Part shown: in pieces, positions 1-8,279 of the stretch
How positions within the stretch are numbered: the stretch's first letter is position 1
Layout: each line of letters starts with the position of its first letter
NCBI RefSeq assembly: GCF_002911665.1
Contig: NZ_MTBP01000003.1
Coordinates: forward strand, 1-64,000
Direction: 5' to 3'
DNA from: Actinomadura rubteroloni
GTDB lineage: Bacteria; Actinomycetota; Actinomycetes; Streptosporangiales; Streptosporangiaceae
Length of the DNA: 64,000 nt
Program-made: the position numbers and the translations under genes
The notes under the pieces: generated by a model
The model's input: the letters and a program-made list of their open reading frames with translations, nothing else
Database searches by the model: none
What the model was told of the DNA's origin: nothing

Positions 1-109
1 TTTGGCGAGAGGGAAACACCCGGTTCCATTCCGAACCCGGAAGTTAAGCCTTTCAGCGCCGATGGTACTGCATGGGAGACTGTGTGGGAGAGTAGGACAC
101 CGCCGGACT
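1..109 (+). rRNA. rrf: 5S ribosomal RNA, 5' end outside the window
   Basis: The stretch reads as the body of an actinobacterial 5S rRNA. It contains the conserved loop segments around CATTCCGAACCCGGAAG and GATGGTACTGCATGGG, and the closing segment GTGGGAGAGTAGGACACCGCC. Typical 5S is about 117 nt, so roughly the first 10 nt lie before position 1. The 3' boundary is estimated from where helix I should close. It is the distal end of an rRNA operon whose 16S and 23S genes would lie to the left. Confidence 0.93.
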
Positions 110-117
110 TATTGTGG

Positions 118-149
118 TTGAGGGCCATCCCGCGAGGGATGGCCCTCAA
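118..149 (+). terminator. rRNA operon terminator hairpin
   Basis: A perfect 14-bp stem (TTGAGGGCCATCCC) with a GCGA tetraloop follows the 5S rRNA directly. The sequence after it is only weakly T-rich; a second hairpin follows at 160. Confidence 0.8.
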
Positions 150-159
150 CGCATTTCTA

Positions 160-189
160 GGGGCTTCGCCGTCGGCGGGGCCCCTTTTT
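160..189 (+). terminator. second rRNA terminator with T-run
   Basis: GGGGC at 160-164 pairs with GCCCC, with an inner CGCC/GGCG stem, followed by a run of five T. It is a classical intrinsic terminator in tandem with the hairpin at 118-149. Confidence 0.75.
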
Positions 190-244
190 GCGTTGCCGGC
201 CGGGGGCCTTGTGGCGGTTGGAGTGAGCCCGAGGGCGCCGTAGG

Positions 245-1555
245 GTGGTTCGGGTGACTGACAAGCTGTGGGAGATCGAACCGTCCGGGCCCCTGCGCGG
301 TGACGTCACTGTGCGCGGGGCGAAGAACGCTGTCAGCAAGCACATGGTCGCGGCCATGCTCGGGAGCGAGCCCAGCACGATCCGCAATACGCCTGACGTG
401 GGTGAAGTCGGGATCACTGCGGCGATGCTGGAGCATCTCGGGACCTCGGTGGAGCGTTCCGGGGACGAGATCACGCTCGTCCCTGGTGACGTCGTCGAGC
501 CGAATGTGCCCAAGGCGTTCACCGGGCTCAACCGGATCCCGATTCTGATGCTCGGTCCGTTGCTGCATCGTGCGGGTGAGGCGTTCGTGCCGCTCGTGGG
601 CGGGGATCCGATCGGGCGGCGGCCCGTCGACTTCCATGTGGACGCGCTGCGGGCGTTCGGGGCCGAGGTCACGCTGGCCGCTGACGGCATTCATGCGCGT
701 GCCAAGCGGCTTGTCGGGACGCGTATCGAACTGCCGTACCCGAGCGTCGGGGCGACCGAGACGGTTCTGCTGGCCGCCGTGCTCGCGCAGGGCAAGACCG
801 TCATCCGCAACGCCGCCACCGAGCCGGAGATCACCGAGCTGGCGCTGTTCCTGCAGCGGATGGGCGCGCGGATCTCGTTCAGCCCGGACCGGCGCATCGT
901 CGTCGAGGGCGTGGAGCGGCTGGGCGGCGCGCAGACGCGGCTCGGCGGGGACCGGATCGAGGCGTTCTCCTACCTTGTGGCGGGGCTTGTCACGGGGGGC
1001 GAGGTGCGTGTCCACGGGTGCGCGCAGGACCGGCTCGTCACGCCGATCACGACGCTCGCGCGGATGGGCGCGCGGTTCCAGATCACCGACGACTGGATCA
1101 TGGCGTCGGCGCCGGAGGGGCTGCTGCCCGCCGCCGTCCAGACCGACACGCACCCCGGGTTCGCCACGGACTGGCAGACGCCGCTGATGGTCCTGTTCAC
1201 GCAGGCGGACGGCATGTCCGTGCTGCACGAGACCGTCTATGAGAACCGGCTCGCCTACGTCCCCGCGCTCCAGAGCATGGGCGCGGAGATCGAGGTGTAC
1301 GACACGTGCCTCGGCGGGCCGGCGTGCCGGTACCACGACACGGGCGCGCGGCATTCGGCGGTCGTCCGGGGCGTCAGCAAGCTGCGCGGCGGCGACGTGA
1401 CGATGCCGGACATCCGCGCGGGGTTCTCCGCCGTGCTCGCCGCCGCCGTGGCGGAGGGGCCGTCGACGTTGCGGGGCGTCCACCACATCGAGCGCGGCTA
1501 CCACCGTCCGGTCGAGCAGTTCCGTGAGCTCGGGCTGAGCCTGCGCGCCCGCTGA
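245..1555 (+). CDS. murA: UDP-N-acetylglucosamine 1-carboxyvinyltransferase (MurA family), Cys-to-Asp variant
   Basis: This protein of 436 aa has the full EPSP-synthase/MurA fold length. It would transfer enolpyruvate from PEP to UDP-GlcNAc, the first committed step of peptidoglycan synthesis in the cytoplasm. Visible motifs are GAKNAV near residue 27 (the Lys-Asn pair that binds substrate), GGDPIGRRPVD at 119-129, and HPGFATDWQ with the catalytic Asp. The active-site loop carries Asp121 where the E. coli enzyme has Cys115, as in M. tuberculosis MurA; that change is known to confer fosfomycin insensitivity. The start chosen is GTG 245; GTG 254 is an alternative. The gene follows the rRNA operon. 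Actinomycetes often carry more than one MurA homologue, so it may not be the only copy. Confidence 0.9.
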   Translation: MVRVTDKLWEIEPSGPLRGDVTVRGAKNAVSKHMVAAMLGSEPSTIRNTPDVGEVGITAAMLEHLGTSVERSGDEITLVPGDVVEPNVPKAFTGLNRIPILMLGPLLHRAGEAFVPLVGGDPIGRRPVDFHVDALRAFGAEVTLAADGIHARAKRLVGTRIELPYPSVGATETVLLAAVLAQGKTVIRNAATEPEITELALFLQRMGARISFSPDRRIVVEGVERLGGAQTRLGGDRIEAFSYLVAGLVTGGEVRVHGCAQDRLVTPITTLARMGARFQITDDWIMASAPEGLLPAAVQTDTHPGFATDWQTPLMVLFTQADGMSVLHETVYENRLAYVPALQSMGAEIEVYDTCLGGPACRYHDTGARHSAVVRGVSKLRGGDVTMPDIRAGFSAVLAAAVAEGPSTLRGVHHIERGYHRPVEQFRELGLSLRAR

Positions 1556-1596
1556 GCGACGCGCCGGACGCGCGCCGGATCGGATATGTATGGGGG

Positions 1597-2349
1597 GTGA
1601 TCCATGCCGACGGCCCCCAGCCGAAGTACCTTCAGCTCCGCGCGATCCTGCTGGAGCTGATCGAGCAGGAGCGCCTGCCGGTGAACGCGCCCGTCCCGTC
1701 CGAGCGGGAGCTGTGCCGCCGGTTCGGGGTGTCGCGGATGACGGTCCGGCAGGCGGTCGACCAGCTCGTCGCCGAGGACCGGCTGCGCCGCATCCCGGGC
1801 AAGGGGACGTTCGTCGCGCGCCCCAAGGTGCAGATGCCGAAAGAGCTGGTGTCGTTCACCGAGGACATGCGGGCGCGGGGGCTGCGGCCCGCGTCCAAGG
1901 TGCTCGGCGCGCGGACGGTCCCGGCGGACGCGCGGCTGGCGCGGCTGTTCGGCGCCGACCCGGGCACGCCCGTCCACCAGATCGAGCGGCTGCGGCTCGC
2001 CGACGACGAGCCGATGGCCGTCGAGAAGTCCTGCATCCTCGCGTCGCTCGCGCCGGGCCTGCTGGACGGCGGCGTCTCCGACCGGTCGCTGTTCGCGGTC
2101 CTGGCGGAGGACCACGGGATCGTCTTGGACGCGGGCGAGCAGACGATCGAGGCCGGCCCGGTCGAGGCCGACGAGGCGGGGCTCCTCGGCGTCGCGCCGG
2201 GCAGCGCCGTGTTCTTCCTGCTCCAGCGCACCTTCAGCCGGGACGTCTGCGTCGAAGTGGCGACCGCCACCTACCGCGCCGACCGGTACCGCATCCATCT
2301 CGGTCTCGAACCGCGAGGTCACGGGCCGGGGGACTGGCGTCCGCGCTGA
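1597..2349 (+). CDS. GntR/HutC-family transcriptional regulator
   Basis: This 250-aa regulator has an N-terminal winged helix (about residues 5-75, with the recognition stretch SERELCRRFGVSRMTVRQAV) and a C-terminal UTRA effector domain, the architecture of HutC/DasR proteins. DasR-type members sense phosphorylated amino sugars, but nothing here shows the ligand. The start is GTG 1597, preceded at once by a run of six G. It lies 41 bp after the MurA-type gene in the same direction, so it could be cotranscribed. A link to amino-sugar or cell-wall metabolism is inferred only from that position. Confidence 0.85.
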   Translation: MIHADGPQPKYLQLRAILLELIEQERLPVNAPVPSERELCRRFGVSRMTVRQAVDQLVAEDRLRRIPGKGTFVARPKVQMPKELVSFTEDMRARGLRPASKVLGARTVPADARLARLFGADPGTPVHQIERLRLADDEPMAVEKSCILASLAPGLLDGGVSDRSLFAVLAEDHGIVLDAGEQTIEAGPVEADEAGLLGVAPGSAVFFLLQRTFSRDVCVEVATATYRADRYRIHLGLEPRGHGPGDWRPR

Positions 2350-2414
2350 CGCGAGGCGTTCGCCGCGCCGCGCGCTGGGCATGACCCTCCCGACGGGACG
2401 AGGGAGGGACGCGC

Positions 2415-3926
2415 ATGCCGGAGAACGTGCTGATCGCGGGGGCCGGGCCGACCGGGCTGCTGCTGGCGGGCGATCTCGCCGCGGCGGGCGTGGACGTCAC
2501 CGTCCTGGAGCGGCGGGTGGGGCCGTCGGAGCTGACCCGGGCGTTCGCCGTCCACGCGCGGACGCTGGAGCTGTTCGACATGCGCGGGATCGCGGACGCG
2601 CTGCTGCGCACCGGCCGCCGCGTCCGGCAGATCCGATTCTTCGGGCATGTCGGCATTGACCTGTCCGGGCTGCCGGGACGGTTCCCGTTCGTCCTCGTCA
2701 CCCCGCAGTACGAGACCGAGCGCGTCCTGCGCGACCGGGCCGTCGCGGCGGGCGCGCGGTTCCAGGAAGGCGTGGAGGTGACCGGGCTGCGGCAGGATGC
2801 CGAGGGCGTCGCGGTGCACGTCCGGACGGCCGACGGGACGACCGGGGTCCGCAGGGCCGCCTACGCGGTCGGCGCGGACGGAGCGCACAGCGCGGTCCGC
2901 GCGGCGCTGGGCCTGCCGTTCGGCGGGACGTCCGCCGCCCGCGAGGTGATGCTCGCCGACGTCCGGCTCGACGCGGAACCCGAAGAGATCTTCCAGTTCG
3001 GCGTGGGACGGGACGTGTTCGCCGTGATCGTCCCGTTCGGCGACGGCTGGTACCGCGCGGTCGCGTGGGACGACGACGACCGGGCGGCCGGCACCGGCGA
3101 GGTCGACCTGGACGCGCTGCGCGCCGCCCTCCGCAAGGCCCACGGCACCGACTTCGGGCTCGGCGCGGCGCGCTGGACGTCCCGGTACAGCACCGACGAA
3201 CGCCAGGTCCCCCGCTACCGGGCGGGCCGGGTGCTGCTCGCGGGCGACGCCGCCCACGTCCACTCCCCGGTGGGCGGGCAGGGCATGAACATCGGCCTGC
3301 ACGACGCCGCGAACCTCGCCTGGCGGCTCGCCGCCGTGCTGCGCGGCCACGCCCCCGACACGCTCCTGGACGGCTACCACGCCGAGCGCCACCCGGTCGG
3401 GCGCCAGATCGTCGCCGGGACGGGCGCGCTGATGCGGCTGCTGCTGGCCCGGTCGCCCGTCCTGCGCGCGGCGCGGCCGGTGCTGGTCCGCGCGGCGGCG
3501 CTGCCGCCGATCCGGCGGCGGGTCGCGCTGGTCGCGTCCGGGCTCGCCACCGCCTACCCGGCGCCGCGCGGGACGCATCCGCTCACCGGCCGCCGCGCGC
3601 CGGACGTGCCGCTGGCGCGCGGCGCCGGACGGCTGTTCGAGGCGCTGCGCGACGGGACGTTCGTCCTGGTCGCCGCCGCTGACGACCCCGCGCTCGGCTA
3701 CCTGGTGGAGCAGCGCTGGCCGGGCCGCGTCCGGTACGCCGTCGCGGGCGGCCGGACGCGCGCGACCGTGCTCGTCCGGCCCGACGGCCACATCGCGTGG
3801 GCGACGGACGAGACCGCGCCGGACGCCAGGGCCGCCGCCGTCCGCGACGCGCTCGCCGGCTGGGCCGGACCGCCCGCCGGGACGGCGGCTCCGGCGGGTC
3901 AGAACCGGTGGCTCTCCCGGCCGTAG
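2415..3926 (+). CDS. FAD-dependent aromatic monooxygenase (PHBH/Rox-like)
   Basis: The 503-aa protein is a class A flavoprotein hydroxylase. It has the N-terminal Rossmann motif GAGPTGL near residue 9, the middle DGAHSAVR (DG) motif, and GDAAHVHSPVGGQGMN, which binds the FAD ribityl and pyrophosphate. The C-terminal thioredoxin-like extension is typical of polyketide and rifampicin-type hydroxylases. The substrate is unknown, and there is no biosynthetic cluster next to it. The ATG has a strong ribosome site, GAGGGAGG. Its 3' end overlaps the convergent DUF2795 gene by 28 bp. Confidence 0.88.
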   Translation: MPENVLIAGAGPTGLLLAGDLAAAGVDVTVLERRVGPSELTRAFAVHARTLELFDMRGIADALLRTGRRVRQIRFFGHVGIDLSGLPGRFPFVLVTPQYETERVLRDRAVAAGARFQEGVEVTGLRQDAEGVAVHVRTADGTTGVRRAAYAVGADGAHSAVRAALGLPFGGTSAAREVMLADVRLDAEPEEIFQFGVGRDVFAVIVPFGDGWYRAVAWDDDDRAAGTGEVDLDALRAALRKAHGTDFGLGAARWTSRYSTDERQVPRYRAGRVLLAGDAAHVHSPVGGQGMNIGLHDAANLAWRLAAVLRGHAPDTLLDGYHAERHPVGRQIVAGTGALMRLLLARSPVLRAARPVLVRAAALPPIRRRVALVASGLATAYPAPRGTHPLTGRRAPDVPLARGAGRLFEALRDGTFVLVAAADDPALGYLVEQRWPGRVRYAVAGGRTRATVLVRPDGHIAWATDETAPDARAAAVRDALAGWAGPPAGTAAPAGQNRWLSRP

Positions 3927-4321
3927 CCGAGTTCCTCGGCGATGTCGGCGAGGTTCTCGTACGGCCGGTCGGGCAGGTCGGCGAGGCTCTCGGCCGCCGC
4001 GTCGGGCGCGTCGGCGCCGATGTGCGCCAGGAGTTCGTCCGGATACGCCGGGTAGCGGACGCCTGTCAGCACGCGCGCGAGGGCGCTGCGCCGGTCGACG
4101 TCGGCGGTGCTCATGCCGGGCGGCGATCCGCTCTGCAGGTCGTCGGGCTGCGCCGGGTCGGGCCGTGCCGCCGGATCCCAGACGGCGTCGTCGGAGACGG
4201 GCTCGGTCTCCCTGAACTCGTCGGCGTGCGTGGCGTGCCCGCCGGTCACCATGCCGCGGGTCTCGCGCTCCAGCTCGTCGTCGAGCTGGGGGCCGTGCTT
4301 GCCGGTCTGCTGCTCGCCCAT
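3899..4321 (-). CDS. DUF2795 domain protein
   Basis: A 140-aa soluble protein with the pattern of actinobacterial DUF2795 proteins. It opens with a charged GKHGPQLDDELERETRG segment and ends with a helical domain built around STADVDRRSALARVL and YPAYPDELLAHI. No catalytic residues are apparent and the function is unknown. A strong site, GGAAGGAGG, precedes the ATG. It lies 57 bp downstream of the P450-like gene on the same strand and may share its transcript. Confidence 0.75.
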   Translation of the reverse strand: MGEQQTGKHGPQLDDELERETRGMVTGGHATHADEFRETEPVSDDAVWDPAARPDPAQPDDLQSGSPPGMSTADVDRRSALARVLTGVRYPAYPDELLAHIGADAPDAAAESLADLPDRPYENLADIAEELGYGRESHRF

Positions 4322-4378
4322 TGGGGGTCCTCCTTCCGTCAGGTGCGACCCCCTTCCCGGTCATCGGCGGCTGAACCG

Positions 4379-5719
4379 TCAGGCGTCCCGGCTCCTGCGG
4401 GGCAGGCGCAGGCGGCGCCGGGACGGGCGCGGCGACGGCTCGGGATCGGCCGCCCCGGCGGCGTCCGCGCCGGGGTCCACGGCGGCCTCGTAGCGCATCG
4501 GCAGTTCCCGGGGCGCGAGGACGAGCGGTGTCGCCCGCCACTCCAGCTCGTCGCGCGGCACGGCGGGCCGCAGCACCGGCAGCGCCGCCGCGAGCCGTTC
4601 CACGGCGAGGACGGCGAGGCCCGTCGCCAGGTCGCGGCCGAGGCAGGCGTGCGGCCCCGCGCCCCACGCCAGGTGCGCGCGGGAGCTGTGGACGGCGTCG
4701 GCGGGCAGGCCCCCGGCGAACGACGGGTCGGCGTGCGCGGCGGCCGTCGACAGCAGCACCGGGTCGCCCGCGGCGAGGTGGTAGCGGCCGAGCCGGACGC
4801 CTGAGCGCGGGCAGCGGAACGTCAGGTAGGACGCCGGGGGAGCGTGCAGCGCCGCCCGGTTGACGGCCTCGGGGAGCAGCCCGCCCGCCGAGCCCGCGCC
4901 GTCCCCGGACGCCTCCAGGATCGTCGAGCAGATCAGCGCGCCGGTGTGCCCGCCGACCCACCGGACGGCGAGCATCGCCTCCCCGGCCAGCTCGTCGGCG
5001 GTCAGGCCCGGGTCGGCGGCGTGCAGGAGCGACGCCAGGTCCGCGCCGCGCGCTTCCCTCGCCTGCGCGCACCGCTCCCGGACGGCGGCGGCGACCCGCT
5101 CGGCGGCCGCGGACGCGTCCGGGCCCTCGCCGAGCAGGACGGCGAGGTCGGCGCGCACGCCGTCGGGCAGCCCGAGCAGCCGGAGCGTCGCCAGCAGCGC
5201 AAGCGGACGCGCGTACCCGGCGGCGAGGTCGGCGGTGCCGGTGGCGCCGTGCGTCCGGACGAGCGCGGTGATCAGCTCGTCGGCGTCCCGCGCGACGCCG
5301 CGTTCCAGCGCCCGTGCCTCGGGGCGCTTGCGGTCCTGGAGCACCGCGAGCGCGGCGGCCCACGCGGCGCGCAGCCGGTCCAGGGCGGCGCCGTCGGCGA
5401 ACAGCGCCGAGCCGGTCGCCGCTTGCGGGGCGTGCGGCCAGTCCGCCGGGACGCGGCCGCCCTCACGCTCCCGCCACGCGGCGGGGTCCTTGCTCCAGAC
5501 GCCGCGCGCGTCGCGCAGGACGTCGAGCATCTGCGGGTAGCCGAGGACGAGCCACGCCGGCACCCCGCCCGCGTCCACCGGGGCGACGGGCCCGTAGCGG
5601 GCGCGCAGATCGTCGTGGAACGCGGTGTGCCGCGCCTCTCCCGCGCCCGTGAGCAGCGGTTCGACGGCCAGCCGGGCGAGCGGGGGGTGGGCCGGTTCGT
5701 CCGGCGTCAGTGGCTCCAT
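4379..5719 (-). CDS. cytochrome P450-like protein lacking ExxR (CYP157-like)
   Basis: The 446-aa protein has the heme ligand loop WGAGPHACLG with Cys359. It also has a CYP157-type N-terminal block: YGPVAPVDAGGVPAWLVLGY (42-61) and VPADWP (90-95). The I-helix reads VGGHTG instead of AGxDT. Where the K-helix ExxR should lie, the protein reads PEAVNRAALHAPP (283-295), which has no E-x-x-R. Loss of ExxR is documented for the Streptomyces CYP157 family. CYP157 genes often sit in conservons, but no conservon genes are visible here. The ATG at 5719 was chosen because homology starts there; the frame stays open upstream. Catalytic competence is uncertain. Confidence 0.8.
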   Translation of the reverse strand: MEPLTPDEPAHPPLARLAVEPLLTGAGEARHTAFHDDLRARYGPVAPVDAGGVPAWLVLGYPQMLDVLRDARGVWSKDPAAWREREGGRVPADWPHAPQAATGSALFADGAALDRLRAAWAAALAVLQDRKRPEARALERGVARDADELITALVRTHGATGTADLAAGYARPLALLATLRLLGLPDGVRADLAVLLGEGPDASAAAERVAAAVRERCAQAREARGADLASLLHAADPGLTADELAGEAMLAVRWVGGHTGALICSTILEASGDGAGSAGGLLPEAVNRAALHAPPASYLTFRCPRSGVRLGRYHLAAGDPVLLSTAAAHADPSFAGGLPADAVHSSRAHLAWGAGPHACLGRDLATGLAVLAVERLAAALPVLRPAVPRDELEWRATPLVLAPRELPMRYEAAVDPGADAAGAADPEPSPRPSRRRLRLPRRSRDA

Positions 5720-5866
5720 CGGCCCCGACTCTAGAGGACGGCCGGGCGATGTGATCAGTTCCTCGTGAAATGCCCGGCCGGGCACCGCGCCGGTCCGCCG
5801 GGCCGCCGGGCGTGCGAGGCTGGTTCCCGCGCAACTGTCCCGATCCCATGACACCCGGAGGTCACG

Positions 5867-6052
5867 ATGGCCGATTCGACCGACGACAACGGCGGCCCGG
5901 AAGAGCTGAAGAAGCGGTTCCGGGAGGCTCTGGAGCGCAAACGCGGCGCCGCGGCGGACCGGCAGGGCGCCGGCGGCGGGAAGGGCGGCAAGGTGCGCGG
6001 GGCGCACGAGCGCGCCGACCACCAGCGCCAGTTCCGCCGCAAGAGCGGCTGA
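5867..6052 (+). CDS. DUF5302 small protein
   Basis: A 61-aa highly charged protein matching actinobacterial DUF5302. It has the core ELKKRFREALERK and the invariant-looking tail RQFRRKSG, joined by a Gly-rich linker. It is probably cytoplasmic and largely helical or disordered. The ATG is preceded by GGAGGT. Function unknown. Confidence 0.8.
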   Translation: MADSTDDNGGPEELKKRFREALERKRGAAADRQGAGGGKGGKVRGAHERADHQRQFRRKSG

Positions 6053-6057
6053 CCGCC

Positions 6058-6086
6058 GGGGCGGACCCGACGACCGGGTCCGCCCC
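6058..6086. terminator. bidirectional hairpin between convergent genes
   Basis: A perfect 12-bp stem, GGGGCGGACCCG with CGGGTCCGCCCC, and a 5-nt loop sit between the stop codons at 6052 (+) and 6092 (-). Confidence 0.7.
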
Positions 6087-6091
6087 TCGCG

Positions 6092-6718
6092 TCACTGCCG
6101 GTAGAGCTGCTCGGAGTAGGCGGCGCCGTAGTAGCGCTCCAGCTCCTCCACCGACTCGGGGGTCGTCTGGACCTCCTTGACCAGGCGGGCGTGGGACGGC
6201 AGCACGTCCGGCCGCCAGGTCGCGGGCTTCCAGAGTTCCGAGCGCAGGAACGCCTTCGCGCAGTGGAAGAAGATCTGCTCGATCTCGATCTCCACCGCCA
6301 GGATCGGCCGGTGGCCCTTGACGATCATCTGGTCGAAGTAGGGGGCGTCGCGCAGCAGCCGCGCGCGGCCGTTGATCCGCAGTGTCTCCGAGCGGCCGGG
6401 GATGAGCGAGATCAGCCCGACGTGCGGGTTGGCGAGGATGTTCAGGTAGCCGTCGGCCCGCCGGTTGCCGGGACGCTCGGGGACGGCGATCGTCGTGTCG
6501 TCCACCACATGGACGAAGCCGGACGGATCGCCCTTGGGGGACGCGTCGCAGGAGCCGTCGGCGGCGCTGGTGGCGAGGACGCAGAACGGCGACGCGGCGA
6601 GCCATTCGCGGTCGCGCGGGTGCAGGACGACGCGCTCCTTGGACACCGCGCGGGGCTTGGGCGCGCCGAGCAGCGCGCGGAGGTCGTCGGGCGAGGTGAT
6701 CTCGGCCGGATCGGACAC
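6092..6718 (-). CDS. PPOX-class FMN-dependent flavoprotein (DR_2398/MSMEG_1061-like)
   Basis: The 208-aa protein resembles the pyridoxamine-phosphate-oxidase-like family TIGR04025. Landmarks are LHPRDREWLAASPFCVLATS, DASPKGDPSGFV, ERPGNRRADGYLNIL, GRSETLRINGRARL and FFHCAKAFLRSELW. Members form split-barrel dimers binding FMN or F420; the substrate is unknown. The start GTG 6718 has a purine-rich ribosome site (GAAAGGGGC) at good spacing, although the frame remains open much further upstream. It is transcribed as a single gene, convergent with the DUF5302 gene. Confidence 0.82.
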   Translation of the reverse strand: MSDPAEITSPDDLRALLGAPKPRAVSKERVVLHPRDREWLAASPFCVLATSAADGSCDASPKGDPSGFVHVVDDTTIAVPERPGNRRADGYLNILANPHVGLISLIPGRSETLRINGRARLLRDAPYFDQMIVKGHRPILAVEIEIEQIFFHCAKAFLRSELWKPATWRPDVLPSHARLVKEVQTTPESVEELERYYGAAYSEQLYRQ

Positions 6719-6813
6719 CGGTACGAGCCCCTTTCTCCGGCCGTCCGGCCGGTTCGCCGCCCATCCTCCTCTCCGCTGCCGAGCCCTGTCGAGTTTGTTC
6801 CGCGGTGTCCGGG

Positions 6814-7344
6814 TCAGGGGCCGTCGCCGAGCACGGCCGCGGCGGCGGCGATCGCGGGGAAGCGGGCGGCGGCCCCGGGCGCGGCGGCGGCCCCGGCGAG
6901 GACGAGCGTCGCGTAGCCGTGCGCCAGCGACCAGGCCGCGAGCAGGGCGTCCTCGTCCGGGACGGCGTCGCGCAGCGGGGCGTAGGACCGTTTCCTGGCC
7001 GCCTCCAGTTCGGGGTCGCCGGCGGCGAGCAGGTCGTCCCGGAACATGATCGCGAAGTGGGACGGGTGCCCGATCGCGAAGGCCACGTACCGGGCGCCGA
7101 GGTCGCGCAGGCCGGTCGCGGGCGGCTCGCGCAGCGCGGCGGCGAGCAGGTCGTGGCCCTCGGCCGCGAGCGCGGTGAACAGCCCGGTCTTGTCGCCGAA
7201 GTGGTGCGCCGGCGCGGCGTGCGACACCCCGGCGCGGCGGGCGAGGTCGCGCAGGCTCACGGCGGCGGGCCCGCGCTCGGCGATGAGCGCGGCGGCCTCG
7301 GCGAGCAGCGTCCGCCGCAGGTCGCCGTGGTGGTAGGGGCTCAT
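6814..7344 (-). CDS. TetR-family repressor with WHG-type C-terminus
   Basis: The 176-aa protein starts with a TetR HTH (GPAAVSLRDLARRAGVSHAAPAHHFGDKTGLF, residues 25-56) and has the WHG-type ligand domain (FAIGHPSHFAIMF). It is divergent from the SCO6745-like gene at 7423. The 78-bp gap between them contains a perfect 17-bp palindrome and a second half-site cluster, so it most likely represses itself and the 7423-8684 pair. Confidence 0.88.
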   Translation of the reverse strand: MSPYHHGDLRRTLLAEAAALIAERGPAAVSLRDLARRAGVSHAAPAHHFGDKTGLFTALAAEGHDLLAAALREPPATGLRDLGARYVAFAIGHPSHFAIMFRDDLLAAGDPELEAARKRSYAPLRDAVPDEDALLAAWSLAHGYATLVLAGAAAAPGAAARFPAIAAAAAVLGDGP

Positions 7345-7356
7345 GCCGCGATCCTA

Positions 7357-7373
7357 TCTTGTCATTGACAAGA
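7357..7373. promoter_or_regulatory. TetR operator, perfect palindrome
   Basis: TCTTGTCA-T-TGACAAGA is a perfect 17-bp inverted repeat 12 bp from the repressor start codon. It lies in the only intergenic space between the divergent genes, which makes it the prime operator candidate. Confidence 0.75.
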
Positions 7374-7395
7374 CGTGGGCGCCGTGCGAATCTTT

Positions 7396-7411
7396 CCAAT
7401 GACAAGATTGG
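7396..7411. promoter_or_regulatory. second operator-like inverted repeat
   Basis: CCAAT-GACAAG-ATTGG contains the same TGACAAGA half-site as the palindrome at 7357-7373. It sits just before the ribosome site of the 7423 gene, where binding would block transcription of that gene. Confidence 0.5.
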
Positions 7412-7422
7412 AAGGACGCGCC

Positions 7423-8277
7423 ATGACCCTCGACCGCCGCCTGTGGCACCTGCTCGAACCGGTCCACGCGCTCGTCTACTACGCCCCCGAGGTCACCGCC
7501 GCCACCCGCGCGCTCGGCCATGCCTCCGACACGCGGTGGCCCGCGTACTTCCCGCTGCGCGCCGCGCCGCTCGGGCCGGTCGGCCCCGGCCCGGTCACCG
7601 CGCTCTTCTACAGCTTTGAGCCCGGCATGGTCGGGCGCCACATGGCCGCCGCCTGGGACACCGCGCCGCCGGAACGGATGCTGGACGCGCGGCTCGGCGG
7701 GATCGACGCGGCGTACCGGCGGCTGCTCGGCTCCGGTCTCGGCGGTGCGCGCGTCGCCGAGGCCGCCGGCCTGGCCCGCCGCGCCGCCGAGGCCGCGCCG
7801 CTCGCGGGACGGGCGCTCGCCGCCGCCAACGCCGGTCTGCCCTGGCCGGACGAGCCCCATCTCGTCCTGTGGCAGGCCGCGACGATCCTGCGCGAGCACC
7901 GGGGCGACGGCCATGTCGCGGCGCTGCTCGCCGCCGGGCTCGGCCCGGCCGAGTCCCTGGTGTCGTTCGCGTCCGTCGGCGCGGCCCGTCCGGAGGTGTT
8001 CGCGAGCCGGGGCTGGTCGCCGGCGGAGTGGGCGGCGGCCGGGGAGGGCCTTCGCTCCCGCGGCCTGCTCGCCCCGGACGGCACGGCGACCGAGGCGGGC
8101 CGCGCGCTGCGCGCCGACGTCGAACGCCGCACCGACGACCTCGCCCGCGCCCCCTACGACGCGCTCGGCGCGGACGCCGCCGAACGCCTCGCGACGGCGC
8201 TGGAGCCCGTGTGGATCGCGGCGGTCGGCAGCGGCCTGCTGCCCGCCGAGAACACCCTCGGCATCGGGAAGGTGTGA
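7423..8277 (+). CDS. SCO6745-family protein
   Basis: The 284-aa soluble all-helical-looking protein matches the actinobacterial SCO6745 family. Conserved blocks are LWHLLEPVHALVYYAPEV, ALFYSFEPGMVGRHMAAAW, LVLWQAATILREHRGDGHVAAL and a C-terminal LEPVWIAAVGSGLLP. The C-terminal half looks like a winged-helix domain (ASRGWSPAEWAAAGEGLRS). The biochemical role is unknown. The start ATG 7423 has GGAAGGA six bases upstream. It is followed after 2 bp by the next gene and is under the divergent TetR regulator. Confidence 0.8.
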   Translation: MTLDRRLWHLLEPVHALVYYAPEVTAATRALGHASDTRWPAYFPLRAAPLGPVGPGPVTALFYSFEPGMVGRHMAAAWDTAPPERMLDARLGGIDAAYRRLLGSGLGGARVAEAAGLARRAAEAAPLAGRALAAANAGLPWPDEPHLVLWQAATILREHRGDGHVAALLAAGLGPAESLVSFASVGAARPEVFASRGWSPAEWAAAGEGLRSRGLLAPDGTATEAGRALRADVERRTDDLARAPYDALGADAAERLATALEPVWIAAVGSGLLPAENTLGIGKV

Positions 8278-8279
8278 CG

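Noticed and set aside
2319..5363. Thousand-codon minus-strand open frame
   Set aside because: Low-complexity Arg/Pro/Gly product spanning three real genes in other frames; no start signal or homology pattern.
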